This document shows positions 7,730 through 16,932 of a stretch of DNA of 64,000 bases, one piece after another. Each line of letters starts with the position of its first letter. The stretch's first letter is position 1. Position numbers and translations under genes: made by a program. The notes under the pieces were generated by a model. It saw only the letters and a list, made by a program, of their open reading frames with translations. It made no database searches and was not told the DNA's origin. Origin of the DNA: Actinopolyspora saharensis (lineage in GTDB: Bacteria > Actinomycetota > Actinomycetes > Mycobacteriales > Pseudonocardiaceae); assembly GCF_900100925.1 (NCBI RefSeq), contig NZ_FNKO01000002.1, positions 1,798,001 to 1,862,000 of the forward strand. The letters are read 5' to 3'.

Positions 7730-8323
7730 TCAGCGGGCGAGGTGCGGGCGCAGCGCGGTGTCCAGTCCGTCCCGGCGCGGAACCCCGGACACCCGGAAGA
7801 GCTCGCGCCCCGCCGAGTCGAGCGCGAGCGTGGTCGGCGTGGTGTGCACCCGCAACGGCTTCGACCACTCCGGATGGTGGGTGAGGTCGAACTCGACGTG
7901 CCGCAACCCCGCGGTCCGCTCGACCAGCGTGGAGAGCAGGACGCGAGTGTGCCTGCAGGGGGCGCAGAAGGTGGTGGACAGCTGCAGCAGGGTCACCTCC
8001 GACTCGGGAGGTCCGTCCGCCGCGGAACCGCCGGCCTGCGCGCCCCGCCCGGACCCGCGAAGAGCGCCGCGCAGCGCATCGGCTATCTCGGGGGGAAGCT
8101 GGTCGAACACTGCTGGTTCCCGTCCAATCTCGTCTTCGCGGTCGGTGCCGTTCGTGGCCGCTCTGCCGTTCGTGGCGGCCCTGGTCCGGGGGATTCGGCC
8201 CCGGGCGCCCCCGCTCCGGTCGAGCCTGGTCCGGTTGACCCTGCCCTCCCGGCTTCGCAGCAGCGCCCCGAGCACGAGCCCGGCCGCCACCGCCACGACC
8301 AGCGCCGGCCAGCCCGGCGACAT
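7730..8323 (-). CDS. Membrane-anchored thioredoxin-family protein (ThiX-like)
   Basis: This 197-residue protein has an N-terminal membrane anchor (LVVAVAAGLVLGALLRS), a charged linker of about 75 residues and a C-terminal thioredoxin fold. The redox motif is CAPC (TFCAPCRHTRVLLSTL), followed by the cis-proline strand (VHTTPTTLALD). It probably acts outside or at the membrane surface on disulfides, and may serve the neighbouring sulfur genes. Position matches M. tuberculosis thiX (Rv0816c). Its start codon overlaps the lmeA stop by one base (TGATG), implying translational coupling, and it ends at a strong hairpin. Confidence 0.84.
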   Translation of the reverse strand: MSPGWPALVVAVAAGLVLGALLRSREGRVNRTRLDRSGGARGRIPRTRAATNGRAATNGTDREDEIGREPAVFDQLPPEIADALRGALRGSGRGAQAGGSAADGPPESEVTLLQLSTTFCAPCRHTRVLLSTLVERTAGLRHVEFDLTHHPEWSKPLRVHTTPTTLALDSAGRELFRVSGVPRRDGLDTALRPHLAR

Positions 8324-9099
8324 CAGTTCACGGTTCCGTCGCCGTTGATGGTCACGTCCCGGGCCGTTCCCTCGGCCACGAGCGCTCCCCGCTCGACGTG
8401 GAGCGCGGTAGGGCGCACGGTGAAGGGCAGCATCCCCGGATCGAGTGTAGTCGTGAACCGGCGCAGGATCGCCTGCTCGAAGCGGCTCGCCAGGTCCACG
8501 GAGCCGACCTTGCTGTTGTCCAGGTCGAGCTCACGTGGCTCGATCCGGATGCCGCCCTCGTCGTTCAGCACGAGCCGACCGGTCACGGCGACCTTGTTGG
8601 TGCTGCCCGCGATGTCCACCGTGCCCTCCATCCGGACCCCGGTGGAGGTGGAGTCGGCGGTGGGCCCCGCGGAGTCCCCGGCGGGGGAGATGTGGAGGTC
8701 GTTTACGGGAAGAACCTTTCCGAGGGAGGAGTCGTCGAGCCGGACGCGGCCGACCACCTCGTCGACGTCGATTCTGCTCGAGTTGCCGCGCAGCATCGCG
8801 AAGGTGGACACCCGCGCGTGGTGCAGATCGGCCTGCAGGCCCACGTCCTCGACCGGACCCATGTCCACTCCGGGGGCGCGCAGCTGCACGTCCCTGAAGT
8901 CGCCGCGGATCGCCTGGGTCAGGAACGGGAAACCGTTGATCCGCACCTCGGGGTCCTTCGCGAGCCCGAGCTTGTCGCCCATCTTCTTCGAAACCTGGTT
9001 CTCGGCCACGGCCGCCGCGCCGAAGTCGGCGGCAACCAGCAGGCCGATGAGCACGAGCAGTGTTATGACCAGCTTTTTTCCGGGTAAGGCACGTTTCAA
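8323..9099 (-). CDS. lmeA: LmeA-family phospholipid-binding protein (DUF2993)
   Basis: From TTG at 9099 (GGAAGG about 5 nt upstream) this is a 258-residue protein. The long in-frame extension up to 9390 is proline/arginine-rich and unlikely to be coding. After a signal anchor (LVITLLVLIGLLVAADFGAAAVAE) comes the DUF2993 body, with VRINGFPFLTQAIRGDFRDVQL as its signature. M. tuberculosis LmeA (Rv0817c) is a periplasmic factor needed for normal lipomannan mannan-chain elongation and binds phospholipid. Synteny between thioredoxin and GlnR supports orthology. It is the first gene of the leftward lmeA-thioredoxin unit. Confidence 0.85.
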   Translation of the reverse strand: MKRALPGKKLVITLLVLIGLLVAADFGAAAVAENQVSKKMGDKLGLAKDPEVRINGFPFLTQAIRGDFRDVQLRAPGVDMGPVEDVGLQADLHHARVSTFAMLRGNSSRIDVDEVVGRVRLDDSSLGKVLPVNDLHISPAGDSAGPTADSTSTGVRMEGTVDIAGSTNKVAVTGRLVLNDEGGIRIEPRELDLDNSKVGSVDLASRFEQAILRRFTTTLDPGMLPFTVRPTALHVERGALVAEGTARDVTINGDGTVN

Positions 9100-9546
9100 C
9101 GCGACCTTCCTTGTCTGAGGGGACCTACCGGCCGGGCCCCGTGTTCGGGTCGGATCGCGGAGCCGGTGGGCCGGACTCGTTCGCGGGCAGGGCAGCGGCA
9201 CCTCCGCCCGAACCGCGCTCGAGGGCCGCTTCCGTGGCTCAGGATCGCACACGCCGGGCCGTGCTCCGGGGTGCGAGTCGAGCGCGTTCCCGAGGGGCCG
9301 GGCAAGCCCGCAGGGAGGATTCCGGGGCGGGCCCTTGGCGGGGAGGAAAAATTCCGCTCGTGACTCCGTCGTCGAAAGATTCGACGCCATCGCTCTCGCG
9401 GTCGTGTGATGTGCGCTGCGTTACCTGTGCTTGTCCACGACGTTGTGTGTATTCTTTCCGTCATCGGAGGCAACGGAGCCTCGCCGTCCGCGCGGTTGCC
9501 CCGCCGTACCGTCCATGCCGGTGAGAGCCGGTTTACGGAGGCATAG
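9100..9546. promoter_or_regulatory. 447-bp divergent lmeA/glnR promoter region with small palindrome
   Basis: This is non-coding between the divergently transcribed lmeA and glnR genes. A perfect 7-bp inverted repeat, CGTCGAA-AGA-TTCGACG, lies at 9370-9386 and could be an operator. A short GGAGGC/GCCTC-type hairpin is present near 9465-9480, in the probable glnR leader. A good ribosome-binding site (GGAGG, 5 nt) precedes glnR. No additional gene is seen. Confidence 0.5.
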
Positions 9547-10380
9547 ATGAGCTCCGAGCTGCTGCTGCTGACCAACGAGTCCGACTGCGATTCCGTGCTG
9601 CCCGCGCTCTCGCTGTTGCCGCACCGGGTGCGGATCGTTCCGCCGAACTCCTCGGCGATGGTGACCACCACCGGTTACGAGCTGGTTCTGGTCGACGCGC
9701 GGGACAACCTGGCCGCAGCGCGCAATCTGTGCCGGATGCTTTCCTCCGGTGACGAGGGCGTTCCCGTGCTCGCCGTGGTCAACGAGGGCGGACTCGTCGT
9801 GGTCAACGCAGAGTGGGGCGTGGACGACGTGCTGCTGCCCACCACCGGCCCGGCCGAGGTGGACGCGCGGATCAGGCTGCGTACTGCCCAGCGCGGCGGC
9901 AGCTCCACGGCGGGCGGACCGGTCACCGTGGGCGACCTCGTCATCGAGGAGGAGACCTACACCGCCAGGTTGAAGGGGCGCGCCCTCGAGCTCACCTACA
10001 AGGAGTTCGAGCTGCTCAAACACCTGGCCACCCACGCGGGCAGGGTGTTCACCAGGGTGCAGCTGCTCCAGGAGGTCTGGGGCTACGACTTCTTCGGGGG
10101 GACGCGCACGGTCGACGTGCACATCCGTCGGCTGCGGTCCAAGCTGGGCCCCGAGCACGAGGCCATGATCGGCACGGTTCGCAGCGTCGGGTACAAGTTC
10201 GTGCGCCCGTCCCGCACGAGCAGGGACTCCAGCGGGTCACGCCGCGCGGACTCGGCCGCGCACGACGCGGAGCAGGCCGAGTTCACCTCCCGGATGAACG
10301 GGGCGGAGGCGGAGCTTTCGGCCCCGGACGAGCGAAACCAGGCTCGGCGGGCCGAGTTCGAGTACGACCCGGCCGAGTGA
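9547..10380 (+). CDS. glnR: Orphan OmpR-type response regulator, GlnR-like
   Basis: This 277-residue protein has a receiver domain (about 1-110) and an OmpR winged helix (about 145-230: [21 protein letters not shown] ... [13 protein letters not shown] ... VRSVGYKFV). The receiver is atypical. D50 is present (LVLVDARDN), but the N-terminal acidic pair and the late conserved lysine of ordinary phospho-receivers are missing. That is the known character of GlnR, which works without a cognate kinase as the global nitrogen regulator (glnA, amtB, nir genes). A disordered C-terminal tail of about 45 residues is added. Synteny (Rv0818, next to mshD) supports orthology. Confidence 0.9.
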   Translation: MSSELLLLTNESDCDSVLPALSLLPHRVRIVPPNSSAMVTTTGYELVLVDARDNLAAARNLCRMLSSGDEGVPVLAVVNEGGLVVVNAEWGVDDVLLPTTGPAEVDARIRLRTAQRGGSSTAGGPVTVGDLVIEEETYTARLKGRALELTYKEFELLKHLATHAGRVFTRVQLLQEVWGYDFFGGTRTVDVHIRRLRSKLGPEHEAMIGTVRSVGYKFVRPSRTSRDSSGSRRADSAAHDAEQAEFTSRMNGAEAELSAPDERNQARRAEFEYDPAE

Positions 10381-10504
10381 TGCCAGGGCGGAGCGCTTCC
10401 GGGAAGTCGGTTCGCGCAACGTTCGGGGAACTTCCGCTCGGCTCGCCTTCGGGCGGTGGCGAGACTCGCCACTCGGAGGGCTGGCAGCGCCCACCGGCGG
10501 CCGA

Positions 10505-11491
10505 ATGTGGGTAATCTCGGTCGATGTGGTGCAGCTGACGTGGCGAAACGGACTGGACGACGCCGAGACCGCCGAGGTGGAGAACCTGCTGGCGGAGACC
10601 GAGCGAAGCGACGGGGTGGCCCCCGCGGGGGAGCACGTGCTCCTGCGACTGCGTGCGCACCGGGGCGTGACCGAGCAGATCGAACCGGTTCGAGCGGATA
10701 CCGGTGGTTCGGAGCACTTCGTGGTCCGGGCCGAGCAGGGGGAGTTGGCCGGGTACGCCCATCTGGACACCGAGGGTGCTGCTTCGGGAGAGCCCCTGGT
10801 GGCGGAGTTGGCCGTTCACCCGAGTTTCCGCGGCAGGGGAGTGGGCGGCGAGCTCGTCCGCGCTCTCGCCCAGCGCGCCGAGGTCCCCGCGGAGGAGGAC
10901 CCGCCGGAGGACGCCGGACGGCTGCGGGTGTGGTCGCACGGGCTGTTGCCCGGAGCAGTGGCGCTCGCCGAGCGGTTCGGTGCGGGGCGGGTCCGCGAGC
11001 TGTGGCGGATGGGGCGCGGACTCGACGGCGCCGAACTCGCGGAGCCGGTGCTGCCGGAGGGCGTGTCGATACGTGGCTTCCGGGCGGACGAGGACGAGCG
11101 GGAAGTCGTCCGGGTGAACCAGCGCGCCTTCTCCTGGCATCCGGAGCAGGGCGGCATGACCGAGCGGGAACTGCGTGAGAAGGAGGAGCTCGACTGGTTC
11201 GATCCGGCCGGATTCCTGCTGGCGGTCGACGGTTCGGGGACCCTGCTCGGCTTTCACTGGACCAAGATTCACCCGGATGGGAGCGGCGAGGTCTACGTGG
11301 TCGGCGTGGATCCGGATACGCAGGGTAGCGGCCTCGGGCGTGCGCTGACGCTGGCCGGGTTGCGTTATCTGCGGGATGTCGGATGCTCGCGGGTGATGCT
11401 GTACGTGGAGGGGGACAACGGGCCCGCCGTGGCGGTTTACCACCGTCTCGGTTTCGAGCGCTGGGACGTCGACGTGCAGTTCGGCCGGTAA
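10505..11491 (+). CDS. mshD: Mycothiol synthase MshD
   Basis: This 328-residue protein has tandem GNAT acetyltransferase domains. The N-terminal half includes LAVHPSFRGRGVGGELV. The catalytically competent C-terminal half includes VVGVDPDTQGSGLGRALT with the Q/R-x-x-G-x-G acetyl-CoA loop. MshD transfers acetyl from acetyl-CoA to the cysteine amine of Cys-GlcN-Ins, completing mycothiol, the main thiol of actinobacteria. No clear ribosome-binding site marks the ATG at 10505. An in-frame GTG a few codons later (VVQLTWRNG) aligns better with the mycobacterial N-terminus, so the start is uncertain by about 7 residues. A strong terminator follows. Confidence 0.92.
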   Translation: MWVISVDVVQLTWRNGLDDAETAEVENLLAETERSDGVAPAGEHVLLRLRAHRGVTEQIEPVRADTGGSEHFVVRAEQGELAGYAHLDTEGAASGEPLVAELAVHPSFRGRGVGGELVRALAQRAEVPAEEDPPEDAGRLRVWSHGLLPGAVALAERFGAGRVRELWRMGRGLDGAELAEPVLPEGVSIRGFRADEDEREVVRVNQRAFSWHPEQGGMTERELREKEELDWFDPAGFLLAVDGSGTLLGFHWTKIHPDGSGEVYVVGVDPDTQGSGLGRALTLAGLRYLRDVGCSRVMLYVEGDNGPAVAVYHRLGFERWDVDVQFGR

Positions 11492-11528
11492 CCCGGTTGG
11501 TTCACGAAATGTGCCCATTTGGGGCTTT

Positions 11529-11559
11529 CGGGTGAGCGGGTTCGTTGCCCGCTCACCCG
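11529..11559 (+). terminator. Strong hairpin terminator after mshD
   Basis: CGGGTGAGCGGG (11529) and CCCGCTCACCCG (11548) form a perfect 12-bp stem with a 7-nt loop, 38 bp past the mshD stop. It insulates mshD from the pst promoter. Confidence 0.85.
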
Positions 11560-11592
11560 GTGAGATGTGGGATTGCTTACTTAGAGTACTTA

Positions 11593-11614
11593 GTTAACTC
11601 TTTGTTCACCTGAA
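11593..11614 (+). promoter_or_regulatory. PHO-box-like 11-nt direct repeat upstream of pstS
   Basis: GTTAACTCTTT (11593) is followed immediately by GTTCACCTGAA (11604): two head-to-tail 11-nt units, about 85 bp upstream of the pstS start. The second unit carries the GTTCACC core of the Streptomyces PhoP PHO box. A related pair occurs upstream of phoU. Confidence 0.7.
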
Positions 11615-11698
11615 TGGCGGTAGATGTCTACCCGATAGACCTAAGGTTGCAGGGCGTGGACGGCACACGCCGTTGACTTCCGGTCTTGGAGGAACGAC

Positions 11699-12811
11699 GT
11701 GCACATCGGGCGGCACAAGGCCGTGCTGGGAGCCCTTGTCGTGGGGGTGCTGGCACTTTCCGCTTGCGGAACCGACCAGAACGTGACCAACGCCGAGCTC
11801 AATCCCGAGCTGCGGAACTTGAAGGTCGCCTGCGGGGACGCCTCCGTGGTGGCCGAGGGGTCGTCGGCGCAGAAGAACGCGATGGACGTCTTCGCCAGGG
11901 ACTTCGGAGTCAAGTGCCCCGGCAAGAAGCTCAACTACACCGCTTCCGGTTCCGGGAAGGGAATCTCGGCCTTCACCGCGGGCCAGGTCGACTTCGCCGG
12001 GTCCGACGAGGCGCTCACCGCCGAGGAGGCCGAGGCGGCCAGGCAGCGTTGCTCGGACAACCCCGCCTGGAACATCCCCATGGTCTTCGGCCCGCTGGCC
12101 ATCACCTACAACATCCCCGGGGTCAGCGACCTCGTGCTCAGCCCCGAGGTGATCAGCAAGATCTACCAGGGCGAGATCAAGCGCTGGAACGACCCGGAGA
12201 TCCAGCGGCTGAACAGCGGGACCGATCTCCCGGACATCCCCGTGGTCCCCTTCTACCGCTCGGACGAGTCGGGGACCTCGGCCAACTTCCAGGAGTACCT
12301 GTCCACGGCCACCGACGGGCTCTGGAAGGGCGAGGGCAAGACCTTCCGCCCGAAGAGCGGAGTCGGCCAGGGGCGCTCCGGCACCGACGGTGTGACGTCC
12401 TCGGTGGAGCAGACCGAAGGTGGAATCACCTACGCGGCGTGGGCGTTCCCCAAGAACGCGGGGCTGGGCATCGCCTCGATCGACAGCGGAAACGGGCCGG
12501 TCGAGCTGAACAGCGAGTCCGCGGGCAAGGCGATCGAATCGGCCGAGATCGCCGGCGAGGGCAACGACCTCAAGCTGAACCTCGAATCCATCTACGGCAA
12601 CGACGCGCCCGGCGTCTACCCGATCGTGCTCGCGACCTACGAGGTCGTGTGCTCCGGTGGGTACGACCCGCAGACAGCCAAGTCCGTGAAAGCCGCGCTG
12701 AAGGTCGCGGCCCACGCGGGCCAGGAGAACCTGGAGCAGGCGGGCTACGTCCCGCTGCCCCCCAAGTTCAAGAGCAAGGTCCTCGGTGCCGTCCGGGCGA
12801 TCGAAGAATGA
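11699..12811 (+). CDS. pstS: Phosphate-binding lipoprotein PstS
   Basis: This 370-residue protein begins at GTG 11699 with GGAGG six nt upstream. The N-terminus has a lipobox (LALSACG, cysteine at about residue 23), giving a membrane-anchored lipoprotein. Phosphate-binding segments include EGSSAQKNAMDVF, YTASGSGKGISAF, VDFAGSDEAL and YRSDESGTSANFQEYL. It captures inorganic phosphate for the PstCAB importer. It heads a pstS-pstC-pstA-pstB operon downstream of a PHO-box-like repeat, so induction by phosphate starvation through a PhoR/PhoP-type system is likely. In M. tuberculosis this position keeps only the ATPase phoT. Confidence 0.95.
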   Translation: MHIGRHKAVLGALVVGVLALSACGTDQNVTNAELNPELRNLKVACGDASVVAEGSSAQKNAMDVFARDFGVKCPGKKLNYTASGSGKGISAFTAGQVDFAGSDEALTAEEAEAARQRCSDNPAWNIPMVFGPLAITYNIPGVSDLVLSPEVISKIYQGEIKRWNDPEIQRLNSGTDLPDIPVVPFYRSDESGTSANFQEYLSTATDGLWKGEGKTFRPKSGVGQGRSGTDGVTSSVEQTEGGITYAAWAFPKNAGLGIASIDSGNGPVELNSESAGKAIESAEIAGEGNDLKLNLESIYGNDAPGVYPIVLATYEVVCSGGYDPQTAKSVKAALKVAAHAGQENLEQAGYVPLPPKFKSKVLGAVRAIEE

Positions 12812-12970
12812 ATCGCGCCGGCGCCACCAACGGAACACCCCGTCCGAACCCGTGCGGCGGTCCGCGAGGAGCGGTGACGCTCCGACCGGATGACCGGGCC
12901 GAGTGCTTCGCGGCCCGGCGAAGCACGCGCGCGGGCAGCGAGCCGAGCAACTGAGAGGCTGCGAGCGGCA

Positions 12971-14029
12971 GTGAGCGAGTCGAGGAACTCCGAGCGGAGG
13001 CCGGAACCACCGGGCGAGGTGGGCGATGCTCCCGTGCACACCACGGAAGCCCCCGTCCTCGATGCCCCGGTCACCCCGCCGAGCACGCCCACCGACCGGG
13101 TGGTGCGCATCGGGGACCGGATATTCCGGGGCATCGCCACCGGGTCCGGCGTGTTCGTCGTGGCGATCATAGGCGCCATCGGGCTCTTCCTGCTGATACG
13201 GGCGATTCCCGCCCTGCAGGCCAACGAGGCCAACTTCCTGCTGTCCGGCAAGTGGGAGACCGGCGACCCGGACGACCTGGCTTTCGGCATAGTCGACCTC
13301 GCCTGGATCACAGTGGCGAGCTCGCTCTTCGCACTCGTCCTGGCGATGCCGATCGCCGGCGGGATCGCGCTGTTCCTCACCCAGTACGCGCCGAGCGCGC
13401 TGGCCAGGCCGTTCGCCTACATAGTCGACCTGCTGGCCGCGGTCCCCTCGGTGATCTACGGGCTGTGGGGAGCGCTGGTGCTGGCTCCGGTGATCAAACC
13501 CGTCGCCGTGTGGCTGAACACCAACCTCGGCTGGATCCCCATCTTCGGCGACGGGAACGTGCCCGCCGACAGCGGCTCCAACGTCTTCACCGCCGGAATC
13601 GTGCTGGCCGTGATGATCCTGCCCATCATCACCGGCGTGGCCCGCGAGGTCTTCGCCCGCACCCCGAAGGCCCAGATCGAGGGCGCCCTGGCGCTCGGCG
13701 CGACCAAGTGGGAAGTCGTGCGCACCACCGTGTGGCCGTTCGGCCGCAGCGGGTTCGTCGGTGGGTCGATGCTCGGGCTGGGACGAGCCCTCGGCGAGAC
13801 GGTGGCCCTGACGGTCATCCTCAGCTACACCTACGAAGGTCCGCACTACAGCATCTTCGACGCCGGGGCGACCTTCGCGTCGCGGATCGCCCTCGGCTCG
13901 GCGGAGTTCAACAACAACCTGACCGTCGGTGCCTACATCGCGGCGGGGCTGGTGCTGTTCATCAGCACTTTCGCCGTCAACGCGCTGGCCCGCTGGATCG
14001 AGAGCAGCAGCGGTAAGGGGAAGGAATGA
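12971..14029 (+). CDS. pstC: Phosphate ABC transporter permease PstC
   Basis: This 352-residue permease is taken from GTG 12971 (VSESRNSERRPEP). An upstream in-frame ATG at 12890 would add a basic, unlikely extension. After a cytosolic N-terminal tail of about 65 residues there are six membrane helices, starting FVVAIIGAIGLFLLIRAIPAL. The cytoplasmic EAA loop that docks PstB is visible (IEGALALGATKWEVVRTTVWPF). It forms the membrane channel with PstA. The 159-bp gap after pstS contains no gene. The stop overlaps the pstA start as ATGA. Confidence 0.93.
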   Translation: MSESRNSERRPEPPGEVGDAPVHTTEAPVLDAPVTPPSTPTDRVVRIGDRIFRGIATGSGVFVVAIIGAIGLFLLIRAIPALQANEANFLLSGKWETGDPDDLAFGIVDLAWITVASSLFALVLAMPIAGGIALFLTQYAPSALARPFAYIVDLLAAVPSVIYGLWGALVLAPVIKPVAVWLNTNLGWIPIFGDGNVPADSGSNVFTAGIVLAVMILPIITGVAREVFARTPKAQIEGALALGATKWEVVRTTVWPFGRSGFVGGSMLGLGRALGETVALTVILSYTYEGPHYSIFDAGATFASRIALGSAEFNNNLTVGAYIAAGLVLFISTFAVNALARWIESSSGKGKE

Positions 14030-14940
14030 GGACGGACACCGCCGATATCGAGCGGCCCGCGAAAACCCCGGCCTTCCAGCAGCTGAGCCCGGGACGCAAA
14101 GCCAAGAACCACATCGCCACCACGCTGTTCGCCCTGGCCTTCGTGGTGGCCGTCATCCCCCTGCTGTGGGTGCTGTTCACCCTCTTCCGGCGTGGGCTGG
14201 TTCCCATGCTGAACGCGGAGTGGTGGACGCACTCGTTCTACGGCCTGCTGCCGAACGACTTCGGCGGCGGCATTTACCACGCCCTGGTCGGGACGCTGGA
14301 ACAGACGCTGGTCTGTGCGCTGATCGCGGTTCCGCTCGGCGTGTGCGTCGGGATCTTCCTCATCGAGTACGGGCGGAACTCCAAGCTGGCCAGCACCACC
14401 ACCTTCATGGTGGACATCCTCAGCGGGCTCCCCTCGATCGTCGCCGGGCTGTTCATCTACGCGCTCTGGATCACCACCTTCGGGTTCGACCGCAGCGGGT
14501 TCGCCGTCTCGCTGTCCCTGGTGCTGCTGATGCTGCCGGTGGTGGTCCGGGTGACCGAGACGATGCTGATGATCGTTCCCGACGAGCTGCGGGAGGCCTC
14601 GTACGCGCTCGGCGTGCCCAAGTGGAAGACGATCCTGAAAGTGGTGCTGCCGACCTCGCTGTCCGGGATCCTGACCGGAATCATCCTCGGGCTGGCCAGG
14701 GTCATGGGTGAAACGGCTCCGCTGCTGATCCTCGTCGGGTACTCCCGGGCGATCAACTTCAACCTGTTCGACGGCCCCATGGCCTCCTTGCCGTTGACGG
14801 TCTACACGGCGCGCAAGACCTCGACCGAGGCGGGCGAGTACCGGATGTGGGGGGCAGCGCTCACCCTCGTGCTGCTGATCATGCTCATCAACCTGATCGC
14901 GACGTTGTTGTCCAAGCTTTTCGCTGTAAAGACCAAGTAG
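14026..14940 (+). CDS. pstA: Phosphate ABC transporter permease PstA
   Basis: This 304-residue permease has six predicted helices (first ATTLFALAFVVAVIPLLWVLF) and the EAA coupling loop (LREASYALGVPKWKTILKVVLP). It partners PstC. The ATG overlaps the pstC stop (ATGA), so the two subunits are made in coupled amounts. It is 15 bp from pstB. Confidence 0.94.
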   Translation: MRTDTADIERPAKTPAFQQLSPGRKAKNHIATTLFALAFVVAVIPLLWVLFTLFRRGLVPMLNAEWWTHSFYGLLPNDFGGGIYHALVGTLEQTLVCALIAVPLGVCVGIFLIEYGRNSKLASTTTFMVDILSGLPSIVAGLFIYALWITTFGFDRSGFAVSLSLVLLMLPVVVRVTETMLMIVPDELREASYALGVPKWKTILKVVLPTSLSGILTGIILGLARVMGETAPLLILVGYSRAINFNLFDGPMASLPLTVYTARKTSTEAGEYRMWGAALTLVLLIMLINLIATLLSKLFAVKTK

Positions 14941-14955
14941 GGCGGTAGCCGAACC

Positions 14956-15732
14956 ATGGCAAAGCGGCTCGACATCGAGAACCTCAACCTGTACTACAAC
15001 AAGTTCCACGCCGTCCAGGACGTCACGTTGCAGGTGCACGCGCGCAGCGTGACCTCCTTCATCGGCCCCTCCGGCTGCGGGAAGTCGACCGTGCTGCGCT
15101 CGTTGAACCGCATGCACGAGGTGGTGCCGGGGTCCCGGGTCGAGGGCAAGGTGCTGCTCGACGGCGAGAACGTCTACGCGCCCGGGGTCGACCCGGTGCA
15201 GGTGCGGCGCACCATCGGAATGGTGTTCCAGAAGGCCAATCCCTTCCCCACCATGTCGATCAAGGACAACGTCGTCGCCGGGCTGAAGCTGGCCGGGGAC
15301 AAGGACAAGAAGAAGCTGGACGAGATCACCGAGCGCGCGCTGCGCGGGGCCAATCTCTGGGAGGAGGTCAAGGACCGGCTCAACAAGCCGGGCGGAGGCC
15401 TGTCCGGGGGACAGCAGCAGCGGTTGTGCATCGCACGCGCCACGGCAGTGCAGCCCGACGTCCTGCTGATGGACGAGCCGTGCTCCGCGCTCGACCCGAT
15501 CTCGACGCTGGCGATCGAGGATCTCATCGCCGAGCTGAAGAAGGACTACACGATCGTGATCGTGACGCACAACATGCAGCAGGCGGCACGGGTCAGCGAC
15601 CAGACGGCCTTCTTCAACCTGCCCGCCGTCGGCGAGCCCGGCCAGCTGGTCGAGATCGGTGAGACGGGCAAGATCTTCTCCAATCCCAGTCAGAAGGCCA
15701 CCGAGGACTACATTTCCGGCCGCTTCGGCTGA
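14956..15732 (+). CDS. pstB: Phosphate ABC transporter ATPase PstB
   Basis: This 258-residue ABC ATPase has Walker [11 protein letters not shown]-loop [11 protein letters not shown], signature LSGGQQQR, Walker B VLLMDEP and the H-loop histidine ([14 protein letters not shown]). The PFPTM Q-loop and length are typical of PstB. It powers phosphate import by PstSCA. It is the last gene of the operon. The M. tuberculosis counterpart at this position is phoT (Rv0820). Confidence 0.96.
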   Translation: MAKRLDIENLNLYYNKFHAVQDVTLQVHARSVTSFIGPSGCGKSTVLRSLNRMHEVVPGSRVEGKVLLDGENVYAPGVDPVQVRRTIGMVFQKANPFPTMSIKDNVVAGLKLAGDKDKKKLDEITERALRGANLWEEVKDRLNKPGGGLSGGQQQRLCIARATAVQPDVLLMDEPCSALDPISTLAIEDLIAELKKDYTIVIVTHNMQQAARVSDQTAFFNLPAVGEPGQLVEIGETGKIFSNPSQKATEDYISGRFG

Positions 15733-15871
15733 GGTGATGCTCGGCGGGTCGGTTTGCTCGGCGGGGCGGAGTGCCGTTCCCCCGGCGCCTCGGGGTGCGC
15801 AGTTTCGCGCGAAACGTTCCGATCATGTGGCTCGGCCGGGCGTGCTGCGGGCGGAGCAGTCCGGTGTCGGC

Positions 15872-16789
15872 TCACTTGCCGGGAGCCGGGCCTCCGATCA
15901 CTTCTGGCCGAGCAGAGCGGCGGCGCAACGGTCGGCAGGGTTGCTCATCGGCGATCCTGGAGATCAGCATCGTCGACTCCTTGGGCGGCAGCGCCATGGA
16001 GCAAACCTGCTCGAAGGCGGTCAGGTACGGCTCGGTCTCGCCGCTCTTGTCCAGGAAACGCGAATTCGGCGGACCTCCGGCGTGCACCACCTGCTGATCG
16101 GTGTTCTCGCGGAACGAGAACACCGTGACCCGCTCGCCCAGGAACGGATGCGCCCCGACGTCGAACGGCAACACCTGGACGGTGACGTTGCGCCGGTAGC
16201 TCATCAGCACGAGGTGCTCCAGCTGCCCGCGCATGAGCCTGCTGCCGCCCACGCGGCGGCGCAGCGCGGCCTCGTCCAGTACTGCCCACAGCTCCAGCGG
16301 ATCCGTACCGAGCAGCCGCTGCTGGCGCTTCGAGGTCACGGCCACCCGGTCCGATATCTCGGGGGCCGTGAACCCCTCCCTGCTCGAACGCAGCAGCGTG
16401 GCGCTGTACTCGGCGGTTTGGAGCAGTTCGGGAAGCGGGTCCGGTTCGAAGACGCTCAGCGCCGTCGCGGCGGTTTCCAGACCGAGGTAGGTGTCGAACC
16501 CGCTGCGACGGGCCGTGCTCGGATGCTCCTGCCACCAGCCGCGTTGCTTGGAGGCCTCGGCCAGTTCGAGCAGCTCCGAGACCTGTTCGGAGCTCGAGCC
16601 GTAGAACTCGGCCATCAACCGGACGTCGGCAGTACGCACCGGTACTCGCCCGAGCTCGATCTGGCTTATCTTGCCCTGTGAACAATCCAGGTGGGCGGCG
16701 ACCTCGCGATGTGTCCGCTGGGCCGCTTCGCGCAGCCTGCGGAGTTCGCCGCCGAGGCGTCGGCGATGGACGGTCGGGCTCTGGTTCAC
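15872..16789 (-). CDS. XRE-family regulator with DUF5753 (Scr1-type) ligand domain
   Basis: This 305-residue protein has an N-terminal HTH (about 8-65: LGGELRRLREAAQRTHREVAAHLDCSQGKISQIE). A C-terminal DUF5753 domain follows (about 95-280), with characteristic EPDPLPELLQTAEYSATLL, DEAALRRRVGG, VQVLPFDVGAHPF and VFSFRENTDQQVVH. These regulators abound in actinobacteria and are usually paired with a small DUF397 gene; no such partner is found beside it. It interrupts the ancestral pstB-phoU neighbourhood. Two perfect palindromes 50-80 bp upstream are probable autoregulatory sites. The inducing ligand is unknown. Confidence 0.88.
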   Translation of the reverse strand: MNQSPTVHRRRLGGELRRLREAAQRTHREVAAHLDCSQGKISQIELGRVPVRTADVRLMAEFYGSSSEQVSELLELAEASKQRGWWQEHPSTARRSGFDTYLGLETAATALSVFEPDPLPELLQTAEYSATLLRSSREGFTAPEISDRVAVTSKRQQRLLGTDPLELWAVLDEAALRRRVGGSRLMRGQLEHLVLMSYRRNVTVQVLPFDVGAHPFLGERVTVFSFRENTDQQVVHAGGPPNSRFLDKSGETEPYLTAFEQVCSMALPPKESTMLISRIADEQPCRPLRRRSARPEVIGGPAPGK

Positions 16790-16838
16790 GTCCGGCAGCC
16801 TCGCACAACCGCTGGACGCGGGCCCGGTATCAACGCCG

Positions 16839-16867
16839 AGTATTAATACTGCTCACTCGATCGAGTG
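16839..16867. promoter_or_regulatory. Two adjacent perfect palindromes upstream of the XRE gene
   Basis: AGTATTAATACT (16839-16850, 12 bp) and CACTCGATCGAGTG (16854-16867, 14 bp) are each perfectly self-complementary and 3 bp apart. They lie in the 143-bp gap between the XRE gene and phoU. The AT-rich first palindrome stands out in this GC-rich region. Confidence 0.65.
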
Positions 16868-16932
16868 GCGGGGCGGGAGAGCGGCAACGCGCGAACGAGT
16901 CGAGTGAACGCCCCGCACCGCCCCACCCCGCG

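Noticed and set aside
13933..15570. 545-codon minus-strand ORF antisense to pstA/pstB
   Set aside because: Low-complexity shadow; pstA and pstB have full motifs and overlapping starts.
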